Origin: CAVTRI01 sp963737075
Lineage (GTDB): Bacteria > Actinomycetota > Acidimicrobiia > Acidimicrobiales > Palsa-688
NCBI GenBank assembly: GCA_963737075.1
Contig: CAVTRI010000001.1
Coordinates: forward strand, 1,364,001 to 1,428,000
DNA length: 64,000 bases
Reading direction: 5' to 3'
Shown: positions 1 to 8,856 of the stretch, one piece after another
Position numbering within the stretch: the first letter of the stretch is position 1
How the letters are laid out: each line of letters starts with the position of its first letter
The notes under the pieces: generated by a model
Told to the model about the DNA's origin: nothing
The model's database searches: none
What the model saw: only the letters and a program-made list of their open reading frames with translations
Translations under genes and position numbers: made by a program

Positions 1-438
1 GATCCCCTCGACCCCGACACCACCAAGGACGTCATAGCCTCCTTTGAGCGTTCGTCCCTGGTAGGCCCGCCTCACCCGATCCAATGAGATGGGCTGGGAC
101 CAGGCCCAGACTGCGAGGTCGTTGAAGCCGATGTCGTCGGCCCAGTGGCCGAGCACCGAGGGGGCTGCGTGGGCTTGACGGCTTGAGCAGCACCGGATCC
201 GGAATGTCTCGCTGATTCAGACCATTTCCGCACGCTGGGATCTGTGCGGGGGGCGGCCCGCAAGGGCGATCCCTACCGCAATCCGAGTGCTCTCCGAGCG
301 CTCGCCACTGGTCTTCGATGGCGTTGCCGCTAGCTCACCGCCGACTTCCCTGGCCCTGTCGTCAGGTCGAGTGCCCCACCAGCTGTTCGCTGGTCTTCGA
401 CTGGCCTGAGACTTCTCACGCTAGGAACGTGCCTCGGC
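1..438. other. No confident gene; possible minus-strand ORF cut by the window edge
   Basis: No gene can be assigned here. On the minus strand a frame stays open from about position 205 down to position 1 and reads plausibly (it contains GHWADDIGFNDLAVWAW). It has no convincing ATG and no family I recognise, and it would continue outside the window. The rest, up to the end of the ABC permease, shows no supported feature. Confidence 0.25.
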
Positions 439-1257
439 TCATGCGTCCGATCGTCGTAGTCGCCAAGCCGCTACGGCGATGGCGACCGCAGCGTAGCCGC
501 AGAAAAGGGCGAATCCCGTCCACGGTGCCAGCGCATGCGACACGTCGCTCGCCCCACCCCACACCGCCGCCCCCGCGTAGTTGGGCAGGTACTGGACCAG
601 GTGGCCGCTGATCGAGGATGGCAGCAACTTAACCAGCGGGGGGATGACGAAAAACACTACCGTGAAGGTGGCTATCCCGGCCGCGGTGTTGCGGAACAGC
701 CCGCCCAGAGCGACACCGATCATGCCCGCCACGGTGACGTACAGCGCCGCACCGACGACCGATCGCAGAGCGCCGGGAGCCGTGATGGACACCCCGAGGT
801 GGTGGCTGTTGAGCAGCGCCTGGCCGACGAAGAAGGAGGTGAAGCTGGCGATGAGCGAGACCGGGAAGATTACGCCGGCGCAGACGGCCAGCTTGCTCCA
901 CAAGACCGGCAGGCGGCGCGGGACGGCGGTGAGCGAGGAGCGGATCATTCCGGTGCTGTATTCACCGCTCGTCACGAGCACGCCCAGCACGCCGAAGGCC
1001 ACGACGGCGAAGGTGACGCCAGTCAGGCTGGGCGTGATGGGGTTGAACCTGAACCCATGGTACTTGCCGGCGGTCGCCGCCGAGACCACGGCGCCGATCC
1101 CGATCATCAGCACGACGGCGGTCAGCAGGGTGTAGATAGTGGACCGCAGGGAGCGGAACTTGGTGAGCTCCGAGCGCAGTACTCGGCGCTGGGTCACCTT
1201 CAGCGTGAGCCTGACCGCGCCAGGAGCAGTGAGAGTGGGAGTAGCGATGGTGCTCAT
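439..1257 (-). CDS. ABC-2 type transporter permease
   Basis: This is the 272-residue membrane subunit of an ABC transporter of the ABC-2 class. The N-terminus is soluble and basic (TQRRVLRSELTKFRSLRST), typical of permeases that contact their ATPase. It is followed by about six hydrophobic segments, near residues 38-60, 80-105, 120-150, 162-210 and 245-265. The start overlaps the stop of the upstream ATPase gene by one to four bases, so the two are translationally coupled and should form one complex in the cytoplasmic membrane. The substrate cannot be told from sequence. Many actinobacterial pairs of this shape export drugs or lipids, but that is only family knowledge. Confidence 0.85.
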   Translation of the reverse strand: MSTIATPTLTAPGAVRLTLKVTQRRVLRSELTKFRSLRSTIYTLLTAVVLMIGIGAVVSAATAGKYHGFRFNPITPSLTGVTFAVVAFGVLGVLVTSGEYSTGMIRSSLTAVPRRLPVLWSKLAVCAGVIFPVSLIASFTSFFVGQALLNSHHLGVSITAPGALRSVVGAALYVTVAGMIGVALGGLFRNTAAGIATFTVVFFVIPPLVKLLPSSISGHLVQYLPNYAGAAVWGGASDVSHALAPWTGFALFCGYAAVAIAVAAWRLRRSDA

Positions 1258-2183
1258 CAGGCTGCCACCGCCTCGGCCGCGCCATACGAGCGGAAATCAA
1301 CAGAGTCGTCGGTGAGCTGCATGAATGCCTCCTCCAGTGAAGCATGCTGCGTGGTCAATTCGAAGAGGGGCAGGCCGGCCTGCCAGGCGGCCATGCCGAT
1401 CTGCTCGGCGGTCAGGCCCTGCACCCGCAGAACGTCAGACTGGTCGCTGGTCACGGTGATGTCCGGGCCGAGCAGCAACTGGCGCAGCTGGGCCGCCTGC
1501 GGGGTACGTACGGTGACGGCCCCGCCCCCGGCGCGGGCCACGAACTCCTCGACGGTGGTGTCGGCGATCAGCCGTCCCCTCCCCACCACGACGAGCCGGG
1601 TCGCGGTCAGCGCCATCTCACTCATCAGGTGCGAGGACACGAACACGGTACGGCCTTCGGCAGCCAGTCCCTTGAGCAGGTTCCGGATCCACAACACCCC
1701 CTCAGGGTCCAGCCCGTTGACCGGCTCGTCGAGGACGATGACCTGCGGGTCGCCCAGCAGCGCCGCTGCGATGCCCAACCGCTGGCCCATCCCGAGGGAG
1801 AACCCGCCGACCCGCCGGCCGGCCACATCATCCAGGCCGGCCATGCCGATCACCTCATCGACCCGGCAGCGGCTTACACCGTTGGTCTGCGCCAGCGCCA
1901 ACAGATGATTGCGGGCTGAGCGGCCGGTGTGCATCGCCCTGGCCTCCAGCAAGATGCCCAGTTCCGCCATAGGCGCCGACGCCGCACGGTAGTCTTTGCC
2001 GTTGACCCGGACCCGGCCGGCGGTGGGCTCGTCCAATCCGGCGATCATCCGCATCGTGGTCGATTTGCCAGCCCCGTTCGGGCCCAAAAAGCCAGTAACG
2101 ATACCGGGCTGAACCACAAAGTTCAGACCATCAACCGCCAGCTTGTCCCCGTATCGCTTACTGACGTTCTCTACCTGAATCAC
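1257..2183 (-). CDS. ABC transporter ATP-binding protein (DrrA/CcmA-like)
   Basis: This 308-residue cytoplasmic ATPase powers the permease encoded directly downstream. It has a Walker A motif GPNGAGKST at about 34-42, a signature segment SLGMGQ at about 129-134 and a Walker B VIVLDEP at about 148-154 followed by NGLDP. The extra 90 residues after the nucleotide-binding domain are usual for the DrrA-like group. The start is GTG at 2183, chosen because an AGGAG ribosome-binding site lies about eight bases upstream. A palindrome around 2200-2216 lies just upstream and could be an operator for a local repressor, but no regulator gene is adjacent. Confidence 0.9.
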   Translation of the reverse strand: MIQVENVSKRYGDKLAVDGLNFVVQPGIVTGFLGPNGAGKSTTMRMIAGLDEPTAGRVRVNGKDYRAASAPMAELGILLEARAMHTGRSARNHLLALAQTNGVSRCRVDEVIGMAGLDDVAGRRVGGFSLGMGQRLGIAAALLGDPQVIVLDEPVNGLDPEGVLWIRNLLKGLAAEGRTVFVSSHLMSEMALTATRLVVVGRGRLIADTTVEEFVARAGGGAVTVRTPQAAQLRQLLLGPDITVTSDQSDVLRVQGLTAEQIGMAAWQAGLPLFELTTQHASLEEAFMQLTDDSVDFRSYGAAEAVAA

Positions 2184-2199
2184 CGTATGCTCCTATGTC

Positions 2200-2216
2200 G
2201 GTCAAACCGGTTAACC
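2200..2216. promoter_or_regulatory. Candidate operator palindrome upstream of the ABC operon
   Basis: The sequence GGTCAAACCGGTTAACC has a perfect 8-bp palindromic core, AACCGGTT, and nearly symmetric arms. It sits about 15 bases upstream of the GTG start of the ABC ATPase gene, where TetR-type operators are common. No regulator gene lies next to it, so the assignment rests on symmetry and position only. Confidence 0.3.
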
Positions 2217-3205
2217 CCGGCCCCACCAAGGGTAAGACCCCCCCGCCCGCCACGCATCGCCCGCACGGCCACAGATGTGAGCGGCCAGATATGCCGCAAG
2301 GCATACCCGGCATCGTCCGAGCGAAGTACTGGGCCCAGGCGTGGCAGAGGCCAAGGGAGTCAACCCACGGTCCTCGGAACCTCATTTGCCGACGCGAACG
2401 GCGTCTTATCTGTGCTTCCAGGGCAGGGCGGCGCCAGCGCCGGTTTGGTGGTGGGCCGCCGGATCCTCGCCTTCGAGGAGGAGCTCAATCGCTTCGATAA
2501 GGTACTCGCGACCTTGGCGCCCACGACGGCACCGCCTTGAAGCGCCCAGACACGCGGGCCCAGTCGCGCAGGCGGAGTTTCTCCAAGATGGCCCAGCGAT
2601 GCGCTGTTGGCCCGCCGGCAGCGTCGGGCCGGGGATGGTTGTTGGGTCGGCCCAGGGTCCCTCTCGCGCCCCTGCCGCCCGCCTCCCGTACATCTGGAGA
2701 CGTACGCGAAGCACCATCGCTGGGCCGATGCCGGCCACTAGCGGCGTCGGTATATTTGAGCAAGTGGAATACCCGGCAATCGGCGGATAGTCGCGGTGCC
2801 AGTCATATTCGGTGCTCTTGGGTATCTTGTCTTGGAAACGCAGATTCTGCCCAAGGTATTCGGTACTCGGCGCTCCGACTTGGTCTCGTCTACTGGGTGT
2901 GTGCAGCTGCGCTCCGTCGCAAATGCGCGTGCCGCACCACATGAGGCGGCTCGGCGCGACGATCGAACAGCCCAACAAGCCCTTGTCCGACGTCGAGATC
3001 GAATACCTCAGCCCTCGAGGACAGACACGAGGTGGACGTGCCAACGCGGCGGGAGCTCGGCGCGGGCCCCTCCGAAAGCTCTTCGCGGCGCATCTCGTGG
3101 GTGGGGGACGCCCGCGGAGGATTCGCCAGGACCGTCGCAGTCCGGGTCGTGCGCGTGTCCGGGGGTTCTTTTTCGTCTGTGCCCCTGGGCTCCGTCGGCC
3201 CCCTG
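2217..3205. other. Non-coding or decayed stretch carrying repeat A copy 1
   Basis: About 1 kb lies between the ABC operon and the DoxX gene with no gene I can support. Open frames exist on both strands, but none has domain features or a ribosome-binding site. It contains the first copy of repeat A. At 2437-2456 there is a short remnant whose minus-strand reading gives AAHHQTGAGA, resembling the HHQT-PA start encoded next to the other two copies. The stretch looks like a decayed third member of that repeat family with inserted sequence. Confidence 0.5.
2598..2760 (-). repeat. Repeat A, copy 1 (promoter-like part only)
   Basis: This copy shares with copies 2 and 3 the blocks GATGCGCT-TTGGCCCGCC, GTTGTTGGGTCGGCCCAGGG, a palindrome GTACATCTGGAGACGTAC and CATCGCTGGGCCGATGCC. 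Unlike the others it lacks the adjacent MNLT-THHQT coding start. It faces no intact gene on the minus strand. Confidence 0.8.
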
Positions 3206-3694
3206 TTACCGGCGGATGGCTGACGCCAGGCCCTTGATCTGCTGCCGCCGGGCGAAGGCGAGGAGCACGAACACGGCGCACAGCAGCGCGGTCATCCAGA
3301 CGTTCGGGCCGTATGTGGTGTTGTGCAGCACCGTGGCGTTGATGATGGTCGCGCCGGCCATGTCGCCGGCCAGCCCGACGGCGGCCAGCCCGGCCAGCCA
3401 GGGCGTGAGCAGGCCGATTCCCCCGGCCAGTTCGGCTGTTCCGACCAGGTAGCGCAGCCACTGGCCTGCTCCGATCAGGCCGAACTCCTGCACTGCGGAA
3501 TGCGAGCCCTTCAGCTTGGGCGCCGCAGCAACGAACACGAAAAACAACGCCAGCAGGATCTGCGCAGCCCACAGCAGCGTGCTGGTGAGGCGGCGCGGGC
3601 TGGCCTCATGGGCCGTCACACGGGCCGGGACGCCAGGGTCAGGCTGGTCGGCCGTGGCTGGAGTGGTTTGGTGGTGGGTGCGGGTGAGGTTCAT
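3206..3694 (-). CDS. DoxX-family membrane protein with a repeat-derived N-terminus
   Basis: This 162-residue protein has four membrane segments (about 37-58, 80-102, 104-125 and 134-152) in the DoxX arrangement, including the family-like stretch FFVFVAAAPKL and the conserved GLLTPWLAGLAAVGL region. DoxX relatives are small quinone- or redox-linked membrane proteins of mostly unknown role. The first 30 residues (MNLTRTHHQTTPA...) are soluble, are not part of DoxX, and match the start of the UbiB fusion gene at 7404 almost residue for residue over about 24 codons. That start comes from repeat A, which also supplies the upstream region. The true DoxX part probably begins near residue 33. The gene is divergent from the histidine kinase and shares its upstream region. 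Confidence 0.8.
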   Translation of the reverse strand: MNLTRTHHQTTPATADQPDPGVPARVTAHEASPRRLTSTLLWAAQILLALFFVFVAAAPKLKGSHSAVQEFGLIGAGQWLRYLVGTAELAGGIGLLTPWLAGLAAVGLAGDMAGATIINATVLHNTTYGPNVWMTALLCAVFVLLAFARRQQIKGLASAIRR

Positions 3695-3863
3695 GCGGTC
3701 TACGATGCGCTTTTGGCCCGCCGGGGCGTCCCCCCAGGGATGGTTGTTGGGTCGGCCCAGGGTCGCTCTCGCCCCCCTGCCGCCCGCCTTCTGTACGTCT
3801 CGAGATGTACGCGAAACATCATCGCTGGGCCGATGCCGGCCACCAGGGGCGTAGCTACATTAA
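3622..3863. repeat. Repeat A, copy 2 (shared divergent promoter region)
   Basis: On the minus strand this copy contains the first 24 codons of the DoxX gene plus about 170 bp upstream. It has the 18-bp palindrome GTACGTCTCGAGATGTAC at about 3793-3810 and outer inverted arms GTCGGCCCAG and CTGGGCCGATG. It ends just before the histidine kinase start at 3868, so it fills the whole divergent intergenic space. Confidence 0.85.
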
Positions 3864-3867
3864 GGAC

Positions 3868-5067
3868 GTGAAACGCCCGCAAGTCGGCATGGCGCTGAGC
3901 CAGAGACTCAGCCTCGGCCTGCGTGCGGCGAACCCGTGGGTGATCGACTCGCTTTTGGCGACTGCCTTCCTGGTTATCGTGCTCGTCACCCACTTGGTCG
4001 CTACCGACAGTGCCGTTAAGTACCACCATGCCAACGTGGTGTCGGTCCTCCTGGCCATCGGTGTGGCCGTGCCCTACAACTTCCGTCGGCACGCGCCCCT
4101 GGCCGTCTTGTTGATCAGCGCAGTGTGCGGTGTCGCCCTAGCGGTGGGGCGTTACCGGACCGGCCTCGCCCCGGCCGTGGGGCTGGTCGGGCTGTACACG
4201 GTGGCGGCGTGGTGTGACGTCCGGGATCGGGCGATCGGTGCTGGCGCGGTCGCGATCGGGCTCACCGTTATCGCGGTGGTGGGCGTACCCGGCGTCAGCG
4301 GGCCGGCGAGCGGCGCATTGACCTTCGCTGCCTTCGCTGCTGCCTACCTGCTCGGCTCGACGATGCGGAATCGGCGCCTCTACAGCGAGCAGCTCGAGGC
4401 CCGCGCCAGCTCCCTCGAACGAGAACGTCACGAAGAGACCGGACGAGCCCTCGCCGAGGAGCGCCTGCGGATCGCCCAGGAGCTGCACGACGTCGTCGCG
4501 CACTCGATGGGAGTGATCGCGGTGCAGGCCGGCGTGGGCGCCCACGTGATCGACTCCGAGCCCGGGGAGGCCAAGAAGACGCTGGAGGCGATTTCGCAGA
4601 CGAGCCGTTCGACGCTGGTCGAAATACGTCGCATGCTGGGCGTGTTGCGTGAGGACCAGGGAGCGTCCTACGTGCCGGCACCCGGTCTGGCGGATCTCCA
4701 TCGGCTGGTGCGGGACGTGGCCAGCGCCGGTCTCCAGGCGGAGGTGCGCATCGAAGGCACCACGACGAAGCTCCCCCCGGGCGTGGACTTCACCGCCTAC
4801 CGCATTGTCCAGGAGGCGCTGACCAACGTGCTCAAGCACGCCGGCCGGGCCACAGCCACCGTCATCATCGGCTACGAGGACACGGCCCTGCGGCTGGAGA
4901 TCCTCGACGACGGCGGCGGGGTGAACGGCCGGGCCACTCCCGGGGGCCACGGACTTGTCGGGATGCGCGAACGGGTCGGGGTGTATGGCGGATCGTTCGA
5001 AGCCGGACCCCGCACCGGCGGCGGTTTCCGCGTCGCCGTCCGCCTGCCGTACGGGGAGACAGCGTGA
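3868..5067 (+). CDS. NarL-type sensor histidine kinase
   Basis: This membrane sensor kinase (399 residues from the GTG chosen here) has about five hydrophobic segments in residues 25-165 and then a short coiled coil. The HisKA_3 dimerisation motif AEERLRIAQELHDVVAHSMG follows, with the phospho-accepting His near residue 207. The HATPase domain shows YRIVQEALTNVLKHA, LDDGGGV and GHGLVGMRERV. It should phosphorylate the response regulator encoded next, whose GTG start overlaps this stop (GTGA). GTG 3868 follows an AAGGA too closely to be an ideal start, and ATG 3889 is the alternative. A longer reading from 3805 would run into repeat A and is less likely. The signal is unknown. Confidence 0.9.
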   Translation: MKRPQVGMALSQRLSLGLRAANPWVIDSLLATAFLVIVLVTHLVATDSAVKYHHANVVSVLLAIGVAVPYNFRRHAPLAVLLISAVCGVALAVGRYRTGLAPAVGLVGLYTVAAWCDVRDRAIGAGAVAIGLTVIAVVGVPGVSGPASGALTFAAFAAAYLLGSTMRNRRLYSEQLEARASSLERERHEETGRALAEERLRIAQELHDVVAHSMGVIAVQAGVGAHVIDSEPGEAKKTLEAISQTSRSTLVEIRRMLGVLREDQGASYVPAPGLADLHRLVRDVASAGLQAEVRIEGTTTKLPPGVDFTAYRIVQEALTNVLKHAGRATATVIIGYEDTALRLEILDDGGGVNGRATPGGHGLVGMRERVGVYGGSFEAGPRTGGGFRVAVRLPYGETA

Positions 5068-5732
5068 CCCGGGTCGCCGTGGTGGACGATCAGGCGCTCG
5101 TGCGAAGCGGATTCGCGGTCCTGCTGCGCTCAGCCGACGGGATCGAGGTCGTGGGGGAAGGATCGGATGGGCGCCAAGCGGTCGAGCTCGCCCGGCGGAC
5201 CCGACCCGACGTCATCCTCATGGACATACGAATGCCCGAGATGGACGGGCTCGAAGCGACGCGCCGCATCACCACCGACGAGGCGACAGCCTCGACGCGG
5301 ATCCTGATCCTGACCACCTTCGACCTCGACGAGTACGTGTTCGAAGCGCTCCGAGCCGGCGCCAGCGGCTTCCTCCTCAAAGACACCTTGCCCGACGAGC
5401 TGCTGGCCGCGGTGCGGGTCATCGCCAGCGGCGAAGCGTTGCTCGCCCCGAAAATCACCCGCCGGCTCATCGAGCAGTTCGTTAAGCAGCAACCGGCGGC
5501 GCCCGCCCCGCCCCACCCCGGTCTCGGCACGCTCACCGACCGCGAGCGTGAGGTGTTGGGCGCCGTCGCCCGCGGGCTGTCGAACGCGGAGATCGCCGAC
5601 AACCTGTTCATGTCACATGGAACCGCCAAGACGCACGTAAGCCGACTACTCACCAAGCTCGACGCCAGGGACCGAGCACAGCTGGTGATGCTCGCTTACG
5701 AGGTCGGCCTGGTCGTGCCTCGGTCGAGATGA
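5064..5732 (+). CDS. NarL/FixJ-family response regulator
   Basis: This 222-residue DNA-binding response regulator is the partner of the kinase upstream. The receiver domain (1-120) has the acidic pair VVDDQ, the phospho-acceptor Asp54 in LMDIRMPEMDG, the switch Thr in LTTFD and the conserved Lys in FLLKD. The LuxR-type helix-turn-helix lies at about 155-215 (LTDREREVLGAVARGLSNAEIA). The start GTG overlaps the kinase stop by four bases, indicating coupled translation. Palindromes in repeat A upstream of the kinase and in front of DoxX are plausible targets, but this is inference only. Confidence 0.93.
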   Translation: MTRVAVVDDQALVRSGFAVLLRSADGIEVVGEGSDGRQAVELARRTRPDVILMDIRMPEMDGLEATRRITTDEATASTRILILTTFDLDEYVFEALRAGASGFLLKDTLPDELLAAVRVIASGEALLAPKITRRLIEQFVKQQPAAPAPPHPGLGTLTDREREVLGAVARGLSNAEIADNLFMSHGTAKTHVSRLLTKLDARDRAQLVMLAYEVGLVVPRSR

Positions 5733-5895
5733 CCGGCCGGTACCATCGCCGGTCCTGCAAGCACACGGGGCGCGAAGCGGGCACCAAAACGTCGAACCGG
5801 TTCGACATGCGCCGAACGGATTACGCGAATCGGCCGCCCGATCGTCTACGCATCACGGTCGTCTGGTCGCCGCCGGTGGTCACTCTGGTACAAGC

Positions 5896-7404
5896 TCAAG
5901 CGGCGATGGTCGACTGGTTATGGGCCGATGCGCATTTCGCGTCGTGCGCCATGGAGATGATTGGGCGGGCGTCACCGAGTACGTCGAAGTCCGGATTTAG
6001 TTCGCGGCACACGCCGTCTATGTAGACCAATTGCTTGAGGAACGTCACGAGTGAGTCGCGAAGTGTCCAACCGTGCCGGGACGCGATCCCGAGGATGCCA
6101 GTAATCGTTGCCCGCACGTCGAGGCCGGCCAGGGAGGTGTCAAGGTGAGCGGCCAAGAACGCCCGAGCCTCTTGTACTAGCGCCGCCTGGTCGACACCAC
6201 TAACGTCGATCAGCCCGAACAGGGCTAGCGCGACATCACCGAACCGCTTATCGGCCACTGCCACGAGGAGATCGCAAAGAGCGGCCCGGCTAGGCGCGTC
6301 GAGGTGACCCAGTACGCCGAAGTCGAGAAGGCCAATACGGCCGTCCGGCAACACCAGCATGTTGCCGGCGTGCATGTCGCCGTGGAACATTCCTTCCCGC
6401 ATGGCTGGCAGAATCAGGCTGGCCATCACCGTCCGCACGATGGCCGATCGATCCAACCCTAAGCGGTTCACCGCCTCGATGTCGTCCGCCGGGACGCCCT
6501 CCAGCCGTTCCATCACGAGGACCCGGTCGGTTGAGAAGTCCGTGAAGACCTTGGGGACATGCACCGCCAATGAGGCCACGGCGATTCCCATGCGCTGGAC
6601 GTTCGCCGCCTCCCTGCGGAATGAGAGCTGATCGTCGAGTCCGGTTGCGAATTCATCGACAACGGCGACGGGGTTCGCAGCCGCGCACCTAGGCGACAAC
6701 CGAGCCAGGAGGCGGGCGATAATCCGGAGGAGTCCAATGTCTGCAGCCAGAACCTTCCGGAGGCCAGGACGCTGCACCTTTACGACCACCGGGGTCCCAT
6801 CATCGAGAACCGCGGCGTGAACCTGAGCCATGGAACCGGCGGCAATTGGTTCAGGGTTGATCTCCGCCAGTTGATCGCGGCGCTCTCCGAGCTCGTCAGC
6901 CAAGAGTTGCGAAATCGCCTTCCACCTGGCCGCCGGCACCTCGTCCCGGCAGTGGGCCATCTCGTCCACCCAGGCTTTGGGAACCGATCCAGGCGACGAC
7001 GACATCAGTTGGCCGGCTTTGACGAAAGTCGGCCCCAAGCGCTCGAAGGCTCGTCTTACCCGCCGGGCGAGCATGGCATCCAAGCTGGCGCGGCGCCCGC
7101 ACAAACGGTCGCACGTTGCCCCAGCCAGGATCGTCACGGCCGCGGCCGCTACAGCGAACAGGCGCCCCAGCGAGTCGAGCCCGGCCAGCGCGTGCATGAG
7201 CATCGACCTGCCCGAGCCCGACGGACCCACGACGGCGGTGAAGCGGGATGAGGCGAAGTCCACGGTGACGCCGTCGAGGGCCCGGACCTCGGCATCGCCC
7301 TTGCCGTACACCTCGGTGGCGTTGACGGCCTGCGCGGCCACACCAACGTCGGGCCAGCCGGCCGGGGCGGGACTAGTTTGGTGGTGGGTGAGGGTGAGAT
7401 TCAT
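5896..7404 (-). CDS. UbiB/ABC1-family kinase fused to a truncated ABC ATPase N-terminus
   Basis: The 502-residue product has two unrelated parts. Residues 1-70 look like the start of a LolD/MacB-type ABC ATPase (VYGKGDAEVRALDGVTVDF), but its Walker A reads GPSGSGRSM instead of GPSGSGKST and the sequence breaks off after LAGLDSLG. From about residue 75 it is a UbiB/ABC1 atypical kinase: KAGQ-type motif FVKAGQLMSS, an AAGSMAQVH nucleotide loop, the lysine in VVVKVQRPG, the catalytic HGDMHAGNML and LLDFG. UbiB relatives support quinone or lipid metabolism at the membrane. The start at 7404 lies inside repeat A copy 3 and is shared with DoxX. An internal start at the Met of MLARRVRRAFERLG would give a plain UbiB protein, so whether the fusion is made is uncertain. 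Confidence 0.8.
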   Translation of the reverse strand: MNLTLTHHQTSPAPAGWPDVGVAAQAVNATEVYGKGDAEVRALDGVTVDFASSRFTAVVGPSGSGRSMLMHALAGLDSLGRLFAVAAAAVTILAGATCDRLCGRRASLDAMLARRVRRAFERLGPTFVKAGQLMSSSPGSVPKAWVDEMAHCRDEVPAARWKAISQLLADELGERRDQLAEINPEPIAAGSMAQVHAAVLDDGTPVVVKVQRPGLRKVLAADIGLLRIIARLLARLSPRCAAANPVAVVDEFATGLDDQLSFRREAANVQRMGIAVASLAVHVPKVFTDFSTDRVLVMERLEGVPADDIEAVNRLGLDRSAIVRTVMASLILPAMREGMFHGDMHAGNMLVLPDGRIGLLDFGVLGHLDAPSRAALCDLLVAVADKRFGDVALALFGLIDVSGVDQAALVQEARAFLAAHLDTSLAGLDVRATITGILGIASRHGWTLRDSLVTFLKQLVYIDGVCRELNPDFDVLGDARPIISMAHDAKCASAHNQSTIAA

Positions 7405-7566
7405 CCGGTCTACGATGCGCTCTCGGCCCGCCGAGGGCGTCCGCCCGGCGAGAGTTGTTGGGTCGGCCCACGGTCGCTGTCGCGCCCCCTCCCCTACGTC
7501 TCGAGACATACAGGAAACACCATCGCTGGGCCGATGCCCGCCACCGGCGGCGAAGAGCCACATTGA
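7332..7566 (-). repeat. Repeat A, copy 3
   Basis: This copy has the same blocks as copy 2: GTGGTGGGTG, the CATCCGGTCTACGATGCGCT region, TTGTTGGGTCGGCCCA, the palindrome CTACGTCTCGAGACATAC at about 7494-7511 and CATCGCTGGGCCGATGCC. It supplies the upstream region and the first codons (MNLTLTHHQTSPAPA) of the ABC-UbiB fusion gene on the minus strand. Confidence 0.85.
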
Positions 7567-7834
7567 GCAGGGGTCCGACGGGAACATGTTGGCCGGACAG
7601 CGATTCTCCCGTTTACGTCGCGCTTCGCCTCGTCAACACACAGAAAACATGTCCTGCCAGTAGGCCACAGTCCCGCGTCCTCACATTGAGGACGCCTCAC
7701 CGGAGCGGTCCTCCCGTCAGGTGGAGGACTGGCCCGACATCGGGCGACGCCCGGATCGGCCCTCCGACGCAACACGGTGGGGTCGACCGCTAGCGTAGAG
7801 GCCGTCGGGCCGCCGAGTCGATGGGAGTGCCGCC

Positions 7835-8791
7835 ATGTACCGAATCCTGTCTTCCGCACCCATGGAGTCGGTCGACGGACACGTCGACGTCACCTACACC
7901 GACCGGGCCGGCTGGTCCGAGAACATGGGTGCGACGATCCTGCCGATCATGGTCGGCGACGATCACTGCGGCCCCTTCATTGTGCTCAGCTATGTCGAAC
8001 CAACCGAAGAGCAGATGCCGCTGTCGTTTGCCCACGCCCACGCGTCCGACAACTGGCGGATCTCGGTTCGTGGCACCACCAACATGGGCCGCGATACCTA
8101 CGAGCAGGGTCAGTTTCGGTTTCACGACGGTGGCGTGCCGTACGCAAGCGACAACTTCGCGTGGGGCCCCGACGCGGGGTACGGGATCATCATGTTCGCC
8201 GATCGCAGAGGCTTCGCCATCCGACCCGTGAAGGCCGAGATCGCCGCCCGGGTTACGCCGGAGCAGGAGGCCGGCGGTGCCATCCTCGGCATCGACATGC
8301 AGGATCCGTGTCCCGGTGCCCCGGCAATCGCCACGACGATGGGTCCGACCACGCGAGCCCATCTTGACGGTGGCTTCGACGCCTCAGCGGGGTGGGACGA
8401 GATCGCCCCCGGCATACGTATGGCTGCTGGCATCGCCGGCGAGCCGACGTGTGGGCCGGTTCTCTTGTTCCTCGATTGCGCGGCCAACTGCGGGGCCCTC
8501 CCCACCCGCATGATCAGTTCGGAGACGGTCGTGGCTCCGGTGCTCGGATCGGTCAATGCCGCCGGCGCCACGCTGACCCAAGGCGACGTGCGCATGGAAG
8601 AAGCCGATGTCGAGCAGCCGGCCCTCGTCGCCGGCCCCGACGGTGCCCAACTCGTGGTCATCTTCGCCGACCGGCGTGCTCTGCGCTCAGCCCTCGACGG
8701 CGGCGCAATCGCGGGGACGCTGGGCGCCGGACTGTCGTCGGTCCTCGCCGAGCTCCAGAGCCAGCTCCGGCTCATCAAGTCCGCCTCCTGA
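7835..8791 (+). CDS. Uncharacterised protein with two related halves, cupin-like
   Basis: I do not recognise this 318-residue protein as a named family. It is soluble, with no signal peptide or membrane segment. Two halves appear to repeat a pattern ending in the same strand: FADRR at about 121-125 and again at 277-281. The first half has HAHAS (67-71) and FRFHDGGVPYASDNFAWGP, which recall the histidine-rich strands of cupins, so a double-stranded beta-helix fold is possible. The upstream 250 bp hold no gene. Its neighbours are unrelated, so context does not suggest a role. Confidence 0.7.
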   Translation: MYRILSSAPMESVDGHVDVTYTDRAGWSENMGATILPIMVGDDHCGPFIVLSYVEPTEEQMPLSFAHAHASDNWRISVRGTTNMGRDTYEQGQFRFHDGGVPYASDNFAWGPDAGYGIIMFADRRGFAIRPVKAEIAARVTPEQEAGGAILGIDMQDPCPGAPAIATTMGPTTRAHLDGGFDASAGWDEIAPGIRMAAGIAGEPTCGPVLLFLDCAANCGALPTRMISSETVVAPVLGSVNAAGATLTQGDVRMEEADVEQPALVAGPDGAQLVVIFADRRALRSALDGGAIAGTLGAGLSSVLAELQSQLRLIKSAS

Positions 8792-8856
8792 CGTAGGGCA
8801 TGAACCGGACGAGTGGTGCGTCTTCTCGTTCGTGGCCGGAGAGGATGGTCGAGACG

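Noticed and set aside
535..1908. Long plus-strand open frame of 457 codons opposite the ABC operon
   Set aside because: It is antisense to two clear ABC genes, is rich in Arg, Gly and Ala, has no domain and no ribosome-binding site. It is a GC-rich shadow.
2406..3572. 388-codon minus-strand frame across the repeat A copy 1 region
   Set aside because: It overlaps the DoxX gene in another frame, crosses the repeat and has no recognisable domain.
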